NCBI GenBank assembly: GCA_947179155.2
Contig: OX359286.1
Location: forward strand, 9,078,501-9,142,500
Length of the DNA stretch: 64,000 nucleotides
Reading direction: 5' to 3'
Origin: Hedera helix
Taxonomy: Eukaryota; Streptophyta; Magnoliopsida; Apiales; Araliaceae
Shown: piece after piece, positions 34,194-46,063 of the stretch
Layout: each line of letters starts with the position of its first letter
Numbering within the stretch: position 1 is the stretch's first letter
Position numbers and translations under genes: made by a program
The notes under the pieces: generated by a model
Seen by the model: only the letters and a program-made list of their open reading frames with translations
Database searches by the model: none
Told to the model about the DNA's origin: nothing

Positions 34194-34287
34194 AGTACTC
34201 CATAAACCAAGACCACGACTTAAAGTTCTCCCCCTCAACTACTACATAAGCTAAAGGATACTTGCAATTATTAGGGTCTATGACCAC
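34194..34287 (-). pseudogene. MULE transposase fragment after the first catalytic Asp
   Basis: The - strand encodes VIDPNNCKYPLAYVVVEGEN followed by a Ser-Trp-Ser-Trp-Phe stretch, the conserved MULE transposase block that follows the DGCHL segment. It is stranded between the LARD-like LTR end (34193) and the solo LTR (34288). Across the solo LTR the frame continues into 38911 and above without a shift. The rest of the catalytic domain is missing. Confidence 0.88.
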
Positions 34288-36559
34288 TGTAATGATCGAG
34301 AAAATTACGAACCAATTTTTTTATTATTATTATTATTTAATTATATCCATAAAAAAATATGAGGTATGAAGTATGTGTGTATGTGTTAAGTTGTATGATG
34401 AGAGGTATTAAATTAGTTAGTTAAATTAATTAACTAAAGAAGGAAAAAGATTGCAAGAGAAGCTTATGTGATGAAATCACAAAGCTTGAATGTTGGCCTT
34501 GTATGGCAATTAAGAAGTTTTATAATGAACAAGTTAATTACTTGTATGAATAATGAGAAAGAAGAAGCAAGTGAATTATTAAAGATAACCCCAATGTGGG
34601 AATAATTGTTTGTGTATGGTTAACTATATTATAAACCCAATTTGATGATAGGGGTTAGCGAATGAATTAATTTAATCAAGTCCAATGTACTTGTATTAAT
34701 ATGTATTAGGGTTTCATTAAAACAAACCCAAGAATTTGCAATTAATAGTGTTATTTAATAAAGGAGTCCAATGGACTTATAAATAGCAAATCTAATTGGA
34801 TTATAATTTAAATCCAAATGAGTTGTTAAACTAGGTCAATTAAGTTTACCTAGTAGCCCATGTAATTAATTTAATTACTAGTCCATGTAATTTATTAAAC
34901 AAGCTCAATGCTTATTTTAATTAAAGGTAGCATAGTTATGTAAATGCTAGCCCAATGTGTGATATAAATTGAGCCCAAACAATTTAATTGAATGAACCCA
35001 ATAGAAGTTAATTCTAAGGTCCAAAGTGGAGCCCAATAAGCTTGTATAGGTAAATATGTATACATATATTGGTGTATATATATATATGAATACTTATATA
35101 ATTATATAAGACTTAAAAATAAAGTCAAATTGGATAAATAATTGGTCAATCCCGAATTTTGGGGCCCACATGGATATAAAGCTAGCTTGTTGGATGATTT
35201 TGGAGTGTAAATTGGTGCAAGTAACCCCCAACCACCCTAGTCAATCAAAGGGTCAATCAAAAAGTCTATCAAGTGGTCATTCCATGCATAGTAAGCAAGA
35301 TTAAGCTCCTAATTGACTAGCATTGGTTGATTAGTAGATGTTAAGCAAGTCTAGGGAGGTTCTATAAATAGAATGCTCCATCCATTTGTTAGGTTTGTTA
35401 GTCATTTTGTAAGAACTCCAAGAGAGAATAGAGAGAGCATTCTAGAGAAAATAGAGAAAGCTCTTGAGAGTTGGTTTTTCACCAAGGAGATTGCTAGAGA
35501 CTTATCAAGAAGGAGTCACCAACAAAGTCTCTAGCCAAGAGAAGAAGAGCATAAGGTTCAAAAGTGTTCTATCTCCTCTTTATTTCATTTTATTGGCTAT
35601 ATATGTTTTATATGGTCAAAATATATTTTTAATCGATCAAAAGTTGTTTTGATGGTCTAGAAGTATTAAGCTATGATAAATTGGTACATACATGATTTGA
35701 TATGCTTAAATCATGTTTTGGTATGTGTGAAAGGCATAAAATTAGAAGAAATGTCTATATGGATAGTTACCGGTAAAACCTTAGGTAGCTATGTGCTATT
35801 TAATGTTGTAGTTTGAAATATACAAGTTGGAAAATTAATTTTTATGCTATACAGTTAGATCTATGAGTTTTAAAGAAAACCCCAATTTGAAGTTTTCAAA
35901 AATATTGAATAACAAAGAAGTTATAGCTTTTACCGCAAAAGATGTCGTTTTTAAACCCTAGATGGTTCGATCCGTAAATTTCGTGTAAAACGTTTTCAAA
36001 AAGACGATCGGGTCGTGGAATATTGTACAACAAGAGGTTAGGAACACAACAACACTAAGTTGGTGTTATTTGGATATGTAGAGTTTATTTTATTCAAGTT
36101 TGAACCATTAAAACCAAGGATTTGTGAAGTTAATTTTTACTTTGACCTTGTGAGCGATTTTAAGTTTAGATCCGTCTGGAATTTGGATTTGTGATATAAA
36201 GAGAAATTGTAGAAGGGGAAATTATGATGAGAATGGACTCAAGAATCACCCCAAAATATTTTAAAATGAAGAAGTTATGGCTGTCAGAGTGACTGGAGGT
36301 CGAACAGCCCATTTTAGGGTTTTGGCTTCTGTTTTGGACGCCACGGCACTCAGTTGAGCGCCGGGGCTTTCAAGGCCAGAAAGTTCAAGTTGTCGGGTCG
36401 GGTTTTATTGGAAAATTTAAGTATAACTAAGTGTAAAATGAAGGTATTTGTGTATTGAACCAATATATGGAATTTATTTGTAATTAATGGGTAGCAAAAT
36501 GTTTAAAATAAAGATTAATGTTAACACCATTAAAAAGTTAACTATTGGTATTGTTTAAA

Positions 36560-37480
36560 GATTTTTATTAAAATATTATTAAATGATTACTAATATTAGT
36601 ATATGATTAAAAAGTTATTAAATGATTAATAATGATAGTTAATGATTAAAATATTATTAAATGGTTAATAATATTAGTAAATGATTAAAATATTATTAAA
36701 TGATGAATAATATTAATAAGTGATTAAAATATTATTAAATGGTTAATAATATTAATAAGTGATTAAAATATTATCAAATGGTGAATAATATTTGTAAATG
36801 ATTAAAATATTATTAAATGATTAATAATATTAATAAGGATTAAAATATTATTAAATGGTTAATAATATTAGTAAGTTAATAAAATATTATTGAATAGCTA
36901 ATAATATTAGATAATGAATAAAATATTATTAAATGGTTAATAATATTAGTATATGAATAAAATATTATTGAATAGTTAATAATATTAGATAATGAATAAA
37001 ATATTATTAAATGGTTAATAATATTAGTAAGTTAATAAAATATTATTAAATGATTAATAATATTAGTAAGTTAATAAAGGATTTAAATATTATTAAATGG
37101 TTAATAATATTAGTATACGAATAAAATATTATTAAATAGTTAATAATATTAGATTATGAGTAAAATATTATTAAATGGATAATAATATTAATAAGAGAAG
37201 AAAATAGTATTAAATGATATTATTTTGATTATAAAATATTATTAAATGGATAATAATATTTATAAGTTATTGAAGATATTATTTGATGAATAATATTATT
37301 TGAAGAGTAAGACATTATTAATAATGTTAACCTATGAGTGAAATATTATTAAATGATTAATAATATTAACTAAGGATAAGGATATTATTAAATGATTAAT
37401 AATATTATTGAGAGGATAAAATATTATTAAATGGTTAATAATATTTATAAATGATTAAGATATTATTTGATGATTAATAT
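36560..37480 (+). repeat. Diverged hairpin array in the solo LTR
   Basis: About twenty or more units repeat AATATTATTAAAT and TTAATAATATTA with variable linkers and lengths. It is the diverged counterpart of the regular array at 32269-33048. Confidence 0.85.
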
Positions 37481-37918
37481 CATTGGGGATAGTGTCAAGC
37501 ATTATTTAATTATTAATAATGTTAATAAGTGTTTGAGATAATAAAGAGGTTAAGAGAATTATCAGATGGTTAATAATATTGAGGAGCTAAGTGATTTATT
37601 ATTGAAATAATAAATAGTTAAAATATTATTATACGATTAATAATATTATATGTAGTAATTATATATTATCAAATGAGATAATATTATAAAGCAATGAAGT
37701 GATGGTTATGTGAGTTGAAATATTATCAAGGGATGGATAATATTATTAAGAGTTTTAAGGTTATGATTAAGTGATAGATGATTTAAGACATATATGTTAA
37801 GGTTATTAATGTTAAATAAACCTATATGTGTTATGCTAATTGGAGGATCAATGTTATTGAATATTAGGTCACCCAAAGGAAGTATTTTTAAGTTGAATAG
37901 CAGTAGTCAGCGGAACAG

Positions 37919-38634
37919 GCAAGTTCTTCTTAACCCTAACTTGTATTTATTGTTGCAAGTTTCCTTCAACTTTATGTACATTGAGCTATTCAAATTATTG
38001 TTGAGCAAATTCTACACTCGTAGTTATTTGACAGAACTTAAAGTGGATTAATTATCTAAAATTATTCCACTTCATTATTGGTTATTGTATTCGCACATAG
38101 TGCCTTTGTAAATGTTATAGTTCAGTAATTTACGAACTGTTTAAGAATGTCTAAGCTAATTGTTTCGGCTAGACAAATGCATGTTTAAATTCATCTAATT
38201 GAATATTATGAAAGCTTATCCAAACCATTGGCTGGTGCGGATTCTTACAATAAGACTGAGAAAGAAAAACCCTAGTTAAAGGGGATTTTTATTTGTCGGG
38301 AAACCGAATGCGCGCAAGAAATCTAAATGTTATGCATATACATAGGACATGAAAGAACTGATCCCCTCGAGTGTCCCGTTATTTTTAACAAGGTGTCAGA
38401 CATTGTATGTCTGTTCTACCTTAGTAGCAATTCATGGTCCTTTGAGACCACTCAGCAGTAAAGAGTCAATCTATTCTTTTATTGAATATTGATTCTTGTT
38501 ATTTCACAATTGATATTTATTGTTGAAACTTTCGAAGATAAATCTTTTTCATTCATGATATATCATTTCTTGTTTATTTAAACTTGCTGGGCAAAGTAGT
38601 TGCTCACCCTTGTTATATCATGAACTATTTTCAG
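37919..38634 (+). other. Candidate GC-AG intron in solo LTR
   Basis: The donor ACAG|GCAAGTT is at 37915-37925 and the acceptor CTATTTTCAG ends at 38634, with TTGCTCACCC about 35 bases earlier. Length 716 bp. The exon after it reads YHGKGKMNE and a stop in one frame. Confidence 0.47.
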
Positions 38635-38905
38635 TTAAGCCGAGTGATCTAAGGAGTACCACGGCAAAGGAAAGATGAACGAGTAGACGTAATTAGTCGT
38701 ACTATATGTGTAAACCTTTTTTTTTATTATAAGGTAATGATGATGCATTAAGGTTAGTGGAACCTGGGATTGAAGGTACGTTTGGTAATGAAATTATGTA
38801 TGTTTTTCGCAAGTTATTGAAGTTTTAGTTTAGGAATGTTTGTCAAGTGATGAATAGTGAGCACCGAACCCGATGTTCAAGGGACCCGGATTTGGGGGCG
38901 TCACA

Positions 38906-40412
38906 CCCACAGTTGTCAACAACATTCCTTTTGTAGGCCCAGATAAATGGCACCCATCCAAACATACAAGTGGCCTACAGTGTCTAAACCCCAACTTCAT
39001 TGCAGCAAAGAAGAAATACATCCTCTCAAACTATGGTTCTCCCATTGTCAGGCTACCATCAACACATTTTATCTTTACAGTTGATCTAGGATTTGTAAGC
39101 ATGCTTCCCTATAGTCAAAATGCTTTCCTCTTAGCTTTGTATGCCTAATTTATACTAATCTCCACCATAACTTTATTGTGAACCTTATTCTGAAACTCAG
39201 CAACACTGATTTTTGGATGTCTTCTGAATGTCTTAAGAAATTTTATTGCAAGCCAATCACTTCTAACATGAACATTTGAATACATTCTGCCACATATATG
39301 TTTATCATAAATGTTTTTTATTTGCAGGGTATTCTCAAATTGCATTTTACTCACAAACACCATCCATGGACACCTAGGTGATCCACACCTTACTCTAATT
39401 TTGTATTTCTCATTCTTAGAAAATTATATCCCCTTCCCAATCTTGATTGAATAAGCACTAATAGCCTCTTTGAAAATCTTGTTATTAACAAATTTCATAC
39501 CTTCTTCAAATTTTGGTGCAACCATATCAATTTTTGGATTGAACTCTGGATAAATGAGGTCATTCTCATCCATTTTTGTACTCATTATAATTGGGATTTC
39601 CTTTGAATGAGATACCCTTCTGACTCAACATCACTATCAATGTCACATGCATTTACTTTATCTCCTACTTTCTGTTTCCCTTTATCTTTTGCATTTCCTT
39701 TTTCATTTCCTTTTCCTTTTCCCTTTCCATTACTCTTTTTTGCAACAGCCTTCTCCCTTTTTTCTGTTTCAGTTACTTTCTCTTTCCCTTTTTCATTTTA
39801 TGTTTCACTCTCACCTATGTTATCACTTATGTTCAGTCAGTCCCTCCCCATGAAATTTTTAGTTTCAGTCTCATTAGTTAGCCTAACTTGATGTTCATTC
39901 TCTTGAATATCATGATCAACAAATTCCTCAAACATGTTGTCATCTTCACTATCTTCATACTCATTGTCATAAAAATGGTCAAAAATTTAGTCATCACTTA
40001 AATTAGTACCATCATCTGATTCAACTGTGCCAACCCTTGGTACAAGATTTTCTAGTACTATGCTCACATCGTATGAACCCAAAAACACTTCTTCATAATA
40101 CATTTCTATCTCTTTATCATCATGCATGTACTTATGTAGACCAAGTACATCTTTGTCATCCTTAATAACCTTCAGCCCATTGTGTAAACTCTTATCAAGA
40201 AGCTTATGCCATATTATTACATCATTTGCAACTCCAAGTTCTTTTAGCATGACAATTAGCTCAACTCTTGAAAGCATATCCAGATCGATAAAGTCAATGT
40301 AATCCACTTTTCTCCTAACATATTTTTTCCTGTCATCCACAAAGTGGCCTCCATAATAAAATTTTATGCTAAAATTACCACAACCTACCCTTGCACCAAC
40401 ATAGGGGACCAC
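38906..40412 (-). pseudogene. MULE transposase, N-terminal two thirds, decayed
   Basis: From the ATG at 40412 down the - strand: a PB1-like N-terminal domain of plant MULEs (141 residues to a stop at about 39986, with GGHFVDDRKKYVRRKVDYID); an acidic linker and a Lys/Gly-rich linker (about 39880-39620, read antisense as poly-Phe/Ser ORFs); the MuDR-type DNA-binding region (39590-39145, with CGSPRCPW and HICGRMYSNVHVRSDWLA); then the start of the catalytic domain with RPLVCLDGCHLSGPTKG, which includes the first DDE Asp (about 38955). At least three stops lie in the path, so it is not functional. A solo LTR interrupts it at 38905. Confidence 0.85.
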
Positions 40413-40418
40413 TTGTCA

Positions 40419-40419
<1 letters not shown>

Positions 40420-40459
<40 letters not shown>
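40420..40459. repeat. (TA)n microsatellite
   Basis: About 20 uninterrupted AT repeats just upstream of the MULE transposase start. Confidence 0.95.
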
Positions 40460-40462
<3 letters not shown>

Positions 40463-41079
40463 CAGCTGAAAATGTAACTAAAATGTCCATATATGCTTTT
40501 TAAACACAACATAACTGCCAATATGCTGAGCACAATGGCCCCTACTGTCATTATCAATAAATAATACAAAATATCTCAAATTCCCAAATTCTATCATCAT
40601 TAACACAACTCAGTTGATTGAATAAAGTATAAATACATCCTATGTATGCAATACACATCATACCAGTTCCATATACAACCATATCTAACATATTTTGTTC
40701 ACAAATCTCGCACTGTAGCGTATGAGTTTCATATAAAACCAAATCTATAGTACTGAGTTCACAAACCTAACCCTTGTTGTATACTATCAACAAATTAGTT
40801 CTAAAACAACATATCATAACTATTAAACCCCTAGAAATAATTGTAAAATCATTGTCTTTCAAAAATGTACCATCTATTGGGGTTCCATAGAGTTGCTCTT
40901 CGTTAGTCCGCACAAACCAACTCATTGGCGTAGCTCTAAAAATCGAATATGGAATAGAATATAGATGAACATAAAACGAATAGATTTGAAGGAGATGCAA
41001 CTGATTTAATTGAATAAATGAACATTTTGTCTAAGCCTTTGGAAAGTAAGATGAAAATGGAGCCAAAATGGAATTAAAG

Positions 41080-41262
41080 ACGTTTTTGCCCTTGAAAAAA
41101 TGGAACGAGTCAATTTAAGTTTGAGTTTCTTCTTAAATCGGGTAAAAGTAGAACGAAAATGACAACAATTGCCACTTAGAGAATTAAATTGACAAAAAAT
41201 GTACTTCGATAATGACTTTAAAAGTACATGATAACTTGAAAGGACAAAAGTGACATTCTGTC
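41080..41262. repeat. Right terminal inverted repeat of the MULE
   Basis: Reverse complement of the left TIR at 19026-19205; its tip reads GACAGAATGTCACTTTTGTCC on the - strand. Bases 40413-41080 between it and the transposase are non-coding leader. Confidence 0.82.
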
Positions 41263-43016
41263 ATTTTTTTTAGACATGGCGAGCTCTTTCCATCCAAATC
41301 TTCCAATTTTTTGTGGAACCTTTTGAAACAAAAGTGCGGATTTTTTTAATTTTTTAAAGAAAAGAATGTGAAGATTAATGTACCCTCAAGTTTATTAATG
41401 TACCCTCAAGTTTCTCGCTTTTTCTCCGTAAAAAAATAAAAAAAAAAAAAAAATCTCACAAACATGACATGGAAGGAGAACATTTCAAATCCTCACTTTT
41501 TCTTTCTGTCGAGCCTTTCTCCAAATTTACAAGCACAAATCGGGCCTTCCAATTATTGAAAAGCAAAAAATGCTACCTGATTTTTATGTAAATAACCAGA
41601 AATTCTAATTTGTAGTTTCTAATTATGTATGAAAAAAACTAATAATCAATTTTGACCAAGTATCTATTCCTATTTATTTTAATAAGTCCAGCCTAATATT
41701 ACACCTCTTTAATCCTCAAAAACTTCCATTTCAGTATTTTACACCTGAAATAAATGATAATTATTTTTTAATACAAAACACTTTTACTTATACTAATTAA
41801 GTGCTTTTCAATTATCAAACACAAAATGTTTTTTTTTAAACTGTAGTTAGAATCCTGAACATACTTTTACTCCAAATAACAAAATTTTAAACAAGGGAAC
41901 CACAAATAAAAAGAATTGAAGTATAGGCAAAGGATGAAAAGGGTAGAACTATAATTTGGTCCTAACAACATAAAACGAAGGACATTACAAAATTTGATCG
42001 TAATAAAATGAAACGTAGGACAAACAAAATGACAAGATGCAACATTGTACAAAATAGCTATAATAGGAAATTGATTAATGGGGATAAAAGCATAGATTTC
42101 TTCAATATTATAAAAAGATTAAACAAACAAATAACACTTTCAAAAAAATATAGATCCACTTGGTTGTCACAAAAATAATTAGGAAATATTGATATTTTCA
42201 TGAGTGAAATCGATAGTTCCACGAATTCTCTTCTCATATGGTGTTGCAATCCATTTATTATTCATGTAAAGAACACTTTGTGAAACTATCATTTTCACAT
42301 GTGAAATAATCAATTCCTAATAATTATCACGCGTGCTAGTATGATTACCACAAAGGCACAAACATTTGTAATGTTGCAAGCCATAAACCAAAGAAATCTT
42401 TCATGACTTCCACTAGCAATGCACCTCCATTTCATTGCAAGTCCAGCACTTGACAGTTACTTACGGTAAAACATCATCAACCGAGCAACCGCTGTAAATT
42501 ATATGTTTTCGACCAACTATAAAAAGTACATTTAATTTATTTTATTTTATTATATTTATACGGCCAATATTTTACATTGATCTTATGTTTCTAATTTTCT
42601 GGTTGAAACATATTTATACAGGTCAAGGTTCTAGCAGAAAACCACAATTTCTGGAGATGAAAGGATCCTCAAAAGAATGAGCTCAAGAGTTCTGACTTGA
42701 ACTTGTAGATAGTAATCTATATAGGTACGCGCACCTACACCAACATTAAATCCAAATAACAAATTATTTTTCGAGAAGAACATTAGAAGGATTCCCAAAT
42801 GTTAATATACTTCACCACATTCACATACCATAGTACAATCATGTCAAAGACTTTTATGGCTTAACCACCATCCTAACTGATCAGCAGCCCCCATAGCACA
42901 AGATGCTGAGGCGATAGAGCCATCGTATCTGTTTCACCTCAACGACAGCAAAAAAGTATATATAGATATTCCGTCTATTACAAAATATAGGATCAAGCTT
43001 GACTTTTCAAAGTCAA
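41263..43016. other. AT-rich spacer, nothing recognised
   Basis: No supported gene, RNA gene or terminal repeat was found. Short ORFs here are compatible with chance. Confidence 0.5.
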
Positions 43017-43395
43017 ATTCAGATATTTTCAAATTCAAAATTTATGTGGTTCATTGAACTTTTGGAAACAATAAATCTTGGTACTCCATCCATCCCTCAA
43101 AAATTGGCTTAGTTTGACTATCAAGTCAAATTGACAATTTTTATAATCAAAATTTATACTATTTTCTTTTAAATATAGGTACAAGAACTAATCGAATTTA
43201 CTACTACTTACAATTTTCATGAGTCTGAAAATATAAATAAATAAGCTTCATTTTTTAATTCTAAAATTGGTCAATTTCACCAGAGATGTCAATTTAAGCC
43301 AATTTTTTAGGAACAGAGGGAGTGCTATTTTTCATAATTGTATTGTCTAAAACCAAATTCATATCAATTTTGAATTTGAAAATACTTCAATTTAA
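43017..43395. mobile_element. Inverted-repeat element hosting a Stowaway MITE
   Basis: AGATATTTTCAAATTCAAAA near 43021-43041 is mirrored by TTTTGAATTTGAAAATA near 43367-43383. The pair surrounds the Stowaway at 43084-43322, so an older foldback or MITE appears to have received the younger one. The exact outer ends are not defined. Confidence 0.5.
43084..43322. mobile_element. Stowaway-type MITE (239 bp)
   Basis: The terminal inverted repeats start CTCCATCCATCCC on the left and CTCCCTCTGTTCC on the right (reverse complement), close to the Stowaway consensus CTCCCTCCGT. Flanking dinucleotides are TA on the left and TG on the right, a decayed TA duplication. It has no coding capacity. Confidence 0.82.
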
Positions 43396-44751
43396 AATTT
43401 TCTTAATTGGAAGGATTATATAAAAAGTAGTATTTATTTCAACTAAAGCATCTTTAGTGCCAATGCACATTCTTTTTCTGCTGAAAAGTAAGAATTTAAG
43501 TGAATTACATATAGAAAATATCGTAATTGCTTACAATGCAACCAGGAGGAATGTTGCTGTCTGCATTATGATGGCACCTTCGCCAGCAGGTTTTGAAGTG
43601 TTCATGCATCTTGCAAAAAACCAACTCTCATGAATTGATGTGACAACATCTGTTACACAATTATACACAACACTTCAGACAACTAGGAATGACAAATGGA
43701 TTTGAATTCTCTCCATTACAATCTTCCATCATGAAAAATAATAGTAAACACACAAGATTGACATGGTGACTGTCTAACAGTGCCCACTACTTCTCTTCCA
43801 AGGTTTATGTAACACAGCTTCAAATTAATTGGAATAGAGCTGCCTACAATATGTTCTATTGGCAGGTTTTGGTTACGATGAAGTTCAAAGGAAGGTATTC
43901 AAAGGTAGACGAAATCTTCAGATTTTATTTTTTATTTTTTTTTGTAGATAAAGAGAAGTTAGAATTATCTTGATCTAAACATACAAGAAACTCTATTAAA
44001 AGGTGTGATTGAAGTTTTGGACAACTAAATACTTTGAGTGTTATGATTTAAAATAAATGTGTTTTGATGCGACTTGAATTCTTTTTCATGAATGATTTGG
44101 GTTTTTTGATCTGTTACGGATGAGTTTCCTAATTTATTAAGAACAAGTTTACCAACCCCGTGTGAAACACAGGCGGCATGAATAATGCTTTATTATGTCA
44201 ATTATTAAGACAATTAATTAAATATAGGATAAATATTTAATGAGAATTTTAAGAAAATAGGTGTTAAAAAGTGACTAAAATACAATTCACATTCCAAAGT
44301 TTGTTAGGTTGTTGAGTTTTGCATCCCAATGTATAAAACGTACTTAACTGCACCCCAAAGTTCTTTTTCAATTAGAAAAATATAGTTTGCGCCCAAAAGT
44401 GAGGGTGCATTTGTTTAGTGTAAAGAACTTTATGGTGCATTTTAAATGTTTTAAAGTTAGGTGCATTTTCTTTAGCGAAAAAGAACTTTAAGCTGCACTT
44501 ACTTACATTTTAAATATTAAGATGCAAACTTCAACAATCATACAACTTTAGAGTACAAACTATAGTTTAGTCTTATTTATTTATATAATAAAGTATTGAA
44601 TTATATATTATAGATTCTTTAAACCAATTATTAAGATAAACATTTGAATGGAATATATATTTATTTAATTATGATTATGAGAAAATAATTAAATTGTATT
44701 CAAGTTTGTAATGGAATTTTATATTAGTGTTTATATTTTTTAAAATTGTCT
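43396..44751. other. AT-rich spacer, nothing recognised
   Basis: Runs such as CCCCGTGTGAAACACAGGC (about 44156) hint at old transposon sequence, but no element could be delimited and no gene is supported. Confidence 0.45.
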
Positions 44752-45020
44752 GAAATTATAAGCGGAATAGAACTATATGTATGCGTGTGTGTATGCATGT
44801 GTGTGTGCGTGTATGTGTGTGTGTGTGCGTGCGTGCGTACGTGCGTGCCTGCGCGCGCGAAATTATAAGCGGAATAGAACTATATGTATGCGTGTGTGTA
44901 TGCATGTGTGTGCGTGTATATGTGTGTGTGTGCGTACGTGCGTGCCTGCGCGCGCGAAATTATAAGCGGAATAGAACTATATGTATGCGTGTGTGTATGC
45001 GTGCGTGCATGCGCGCGTGT
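44752..45020. repeat. Three-copy minisatellite rich in TG and CG steps
   Basis: Units start GAAATTATAAGCGGAATAGA at 44752, 44859 and 44956 (periods 107 and 97). Each continues through long alternating purine-pyrimidine runs ending in GCGCGCGC. Cys/Val-rich ORFs here are artefacts of the repeat. Confidence 0.93.
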
Positions 45021-45201
45021 CATTTTCATACTATTAAAACTAGATAAACCATAATCAAGTCTTACTTATGGTTTATCTAGTTCATTTATTCTACTGGATC
45101 AAACGGAGACTATTCATGTATGACATGATTCAGATTTGATCATAGAAAATATTCTCTTCATGCGAACCAGTCTATCCTCTATATGGAACTTATATACACA
45201 T

Positions 45202-45205
<4 letters not shown>

Positions 45206-45247
<42 letters not shown>
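45206..45247. repeat. (TA)n microsatellite
   Basis: A run of about 20 TA repeats flanks the copia element on its left; a similar TATG-rich stretch lies to its right, so the insertion may have been into a microsatellite. Confidence 0.93.
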
Positions 45248-45251
<4 letters not shown>

Positions 45252-45650
45252 GTATATATGTACATATATACATGTAGTTGAAAGCCATATTTAGGGCTGA
45301 GAGTAAGCAAAGGGATTGATGAATATGAGAGGTTAAATCCTTCTCATCTTTTCATTGTATATATACTACATTATTTTATAATCAATCTACAATTAAGCGA
45401 TACAATTAAAGCTCTAATTAGAGCTGTAATCAAGTCTAAATACTACATTCCTAAATAGCAAGAGTTTAATAATATTCTACCAGATATACAGAATATTTTA
45501 TATTCTAACACTCCCCCTCAAGTTGGTGCGTGGATGTCTCGCAAGCCTAATTTGGAACGTAAGGGATGAAACGTCATACTACTGAGACCTATGGTCAAGA
45601 TATCTGCAAGCTGATGATTTATCTTGACAAAAGGTATGCAAATGAGACCT

Positions 45651-45932
45651 CTAGTTAACTTTTTCTAGATGAAATCTATCAATCTCAATGTACTTTGTTC
45701 TATCATGTTGTACATCATTTGCAATACTAATGGCTGCTTTATTGTCACAAAACAATCTCATTGGCTCATTAGTTGTGATTCCCAAGTCTTGTAACAATGT
45801 TCGCAACCACATTAATTCACACACTCCCAAGACAATAGCTCGATATTTGGCTTCAACACTAAATCTAGCCACAACTGACTTTTTTTGCTGCATACGACTA
45901 GCTTCAATTGACATACGACATTTTGAAACCAA
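45651..45932 (-). pseudogene. Copia RNase H C-terminal fragment
   Basis: The - strand reads KKSVVARFSVEAKYRAIVLG, then CELMWLRTLLQDLGI and FCDNKAAISIAN, then HDRTKYIEIDR: the conserved C-terminal RNase H block of Ty1/copia pol. The first conserved Glu of the usual AEAEYR reads Val-Glu-Ala-Lys. It is joined directly to the gag start at about 45925, in another frame. Confidence 0.85.
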
Positions 45933-46063
45933 GCGAGATAGTTGTTGCCATCTAACTTAAATGGACTAAGAACCAAAGCAAAGTTAAGGTGATGATTTCT
46001 AACCAACAGCCCTTTATTCAGTCCAATGGTATCACCACTGTTGATTAAATTAGATTCTGCCAT
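45925..46063 (-). pseudogene. Copia gag N-terminal fragment
   Basis: From the ATG at 46063 the - strand encodes MAESNLINSGD and, further on, FKLDGNNYLAW, the conserved start of copia Gag (KLxGxNYxxW). Homology to Gag stops there. The deletion removed the rest of gag, protease, integrase and RT. Confidence 0.8.

Larger units (their letters stand above)
34288..38905 (+). repeat. Solo chromovirus LTR (4618 bp) inserted in MULE transposase
   Basis: It starts TGTAATGATCG and ends GGGGGCGTCACA, with flanking 5-bp sequences ACCAC and CCCAC (4 of 5 match). MULE transposase reads on both sides, so this is a clean insertion later reduced to a solo LTR. Its order of blocks matches the LARD-like LTR: an AGCCCAA-rich start, CCCGAATTTTGGGG, a GC-richer block (about 36320-36400), a degenerate hairpin array (about 36560-37480), then the candidate intron. 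No gene is supported. Confidence 0.88.
19026..41262. mobile_element. MULE (Mutator-like element) split by nested retroelements
   Basis: About 180 bp at the left end (19026-19205) is repeated in inverted orientation at the right end (about 41080-41262); both carry ATGTCACTTTTGTCC near the tip. Candidate 9-bp target duplications are ATTTTTTAA (19017-19025) and ATTTTTTTT (41263-41271), similar but low in complexity. Inside are a GRF zinc-finger gene at the left (+) and a transposase at the right (-), convergent as in MuDR. The remaining MULE sequence totals about 3.8 kb; the rest is inserted retroelements. The C-terminal part of the transposase is missing. Confidence 0.78.

Noticed and set aside
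39607..39891. Phe/Ser/Pro-rich ORFs on the + strand
   Set aside because: Antisense of the Lys/Gly-rich linker of the MULE transposase.
44150..44180. CCCCGTGTGAAACACAGGC as a possible Helitron or other transposon end
   Set aside because: No matching second end, hairpin plus CTRR terminus or target pattern could be found.
44777..45047. Cys/Val/Arg-rich ORFs that might suggest a toxin-like peptide
   Set aside because: They are frames of the TG/CG minisatellite, with no start context or signal peptide.
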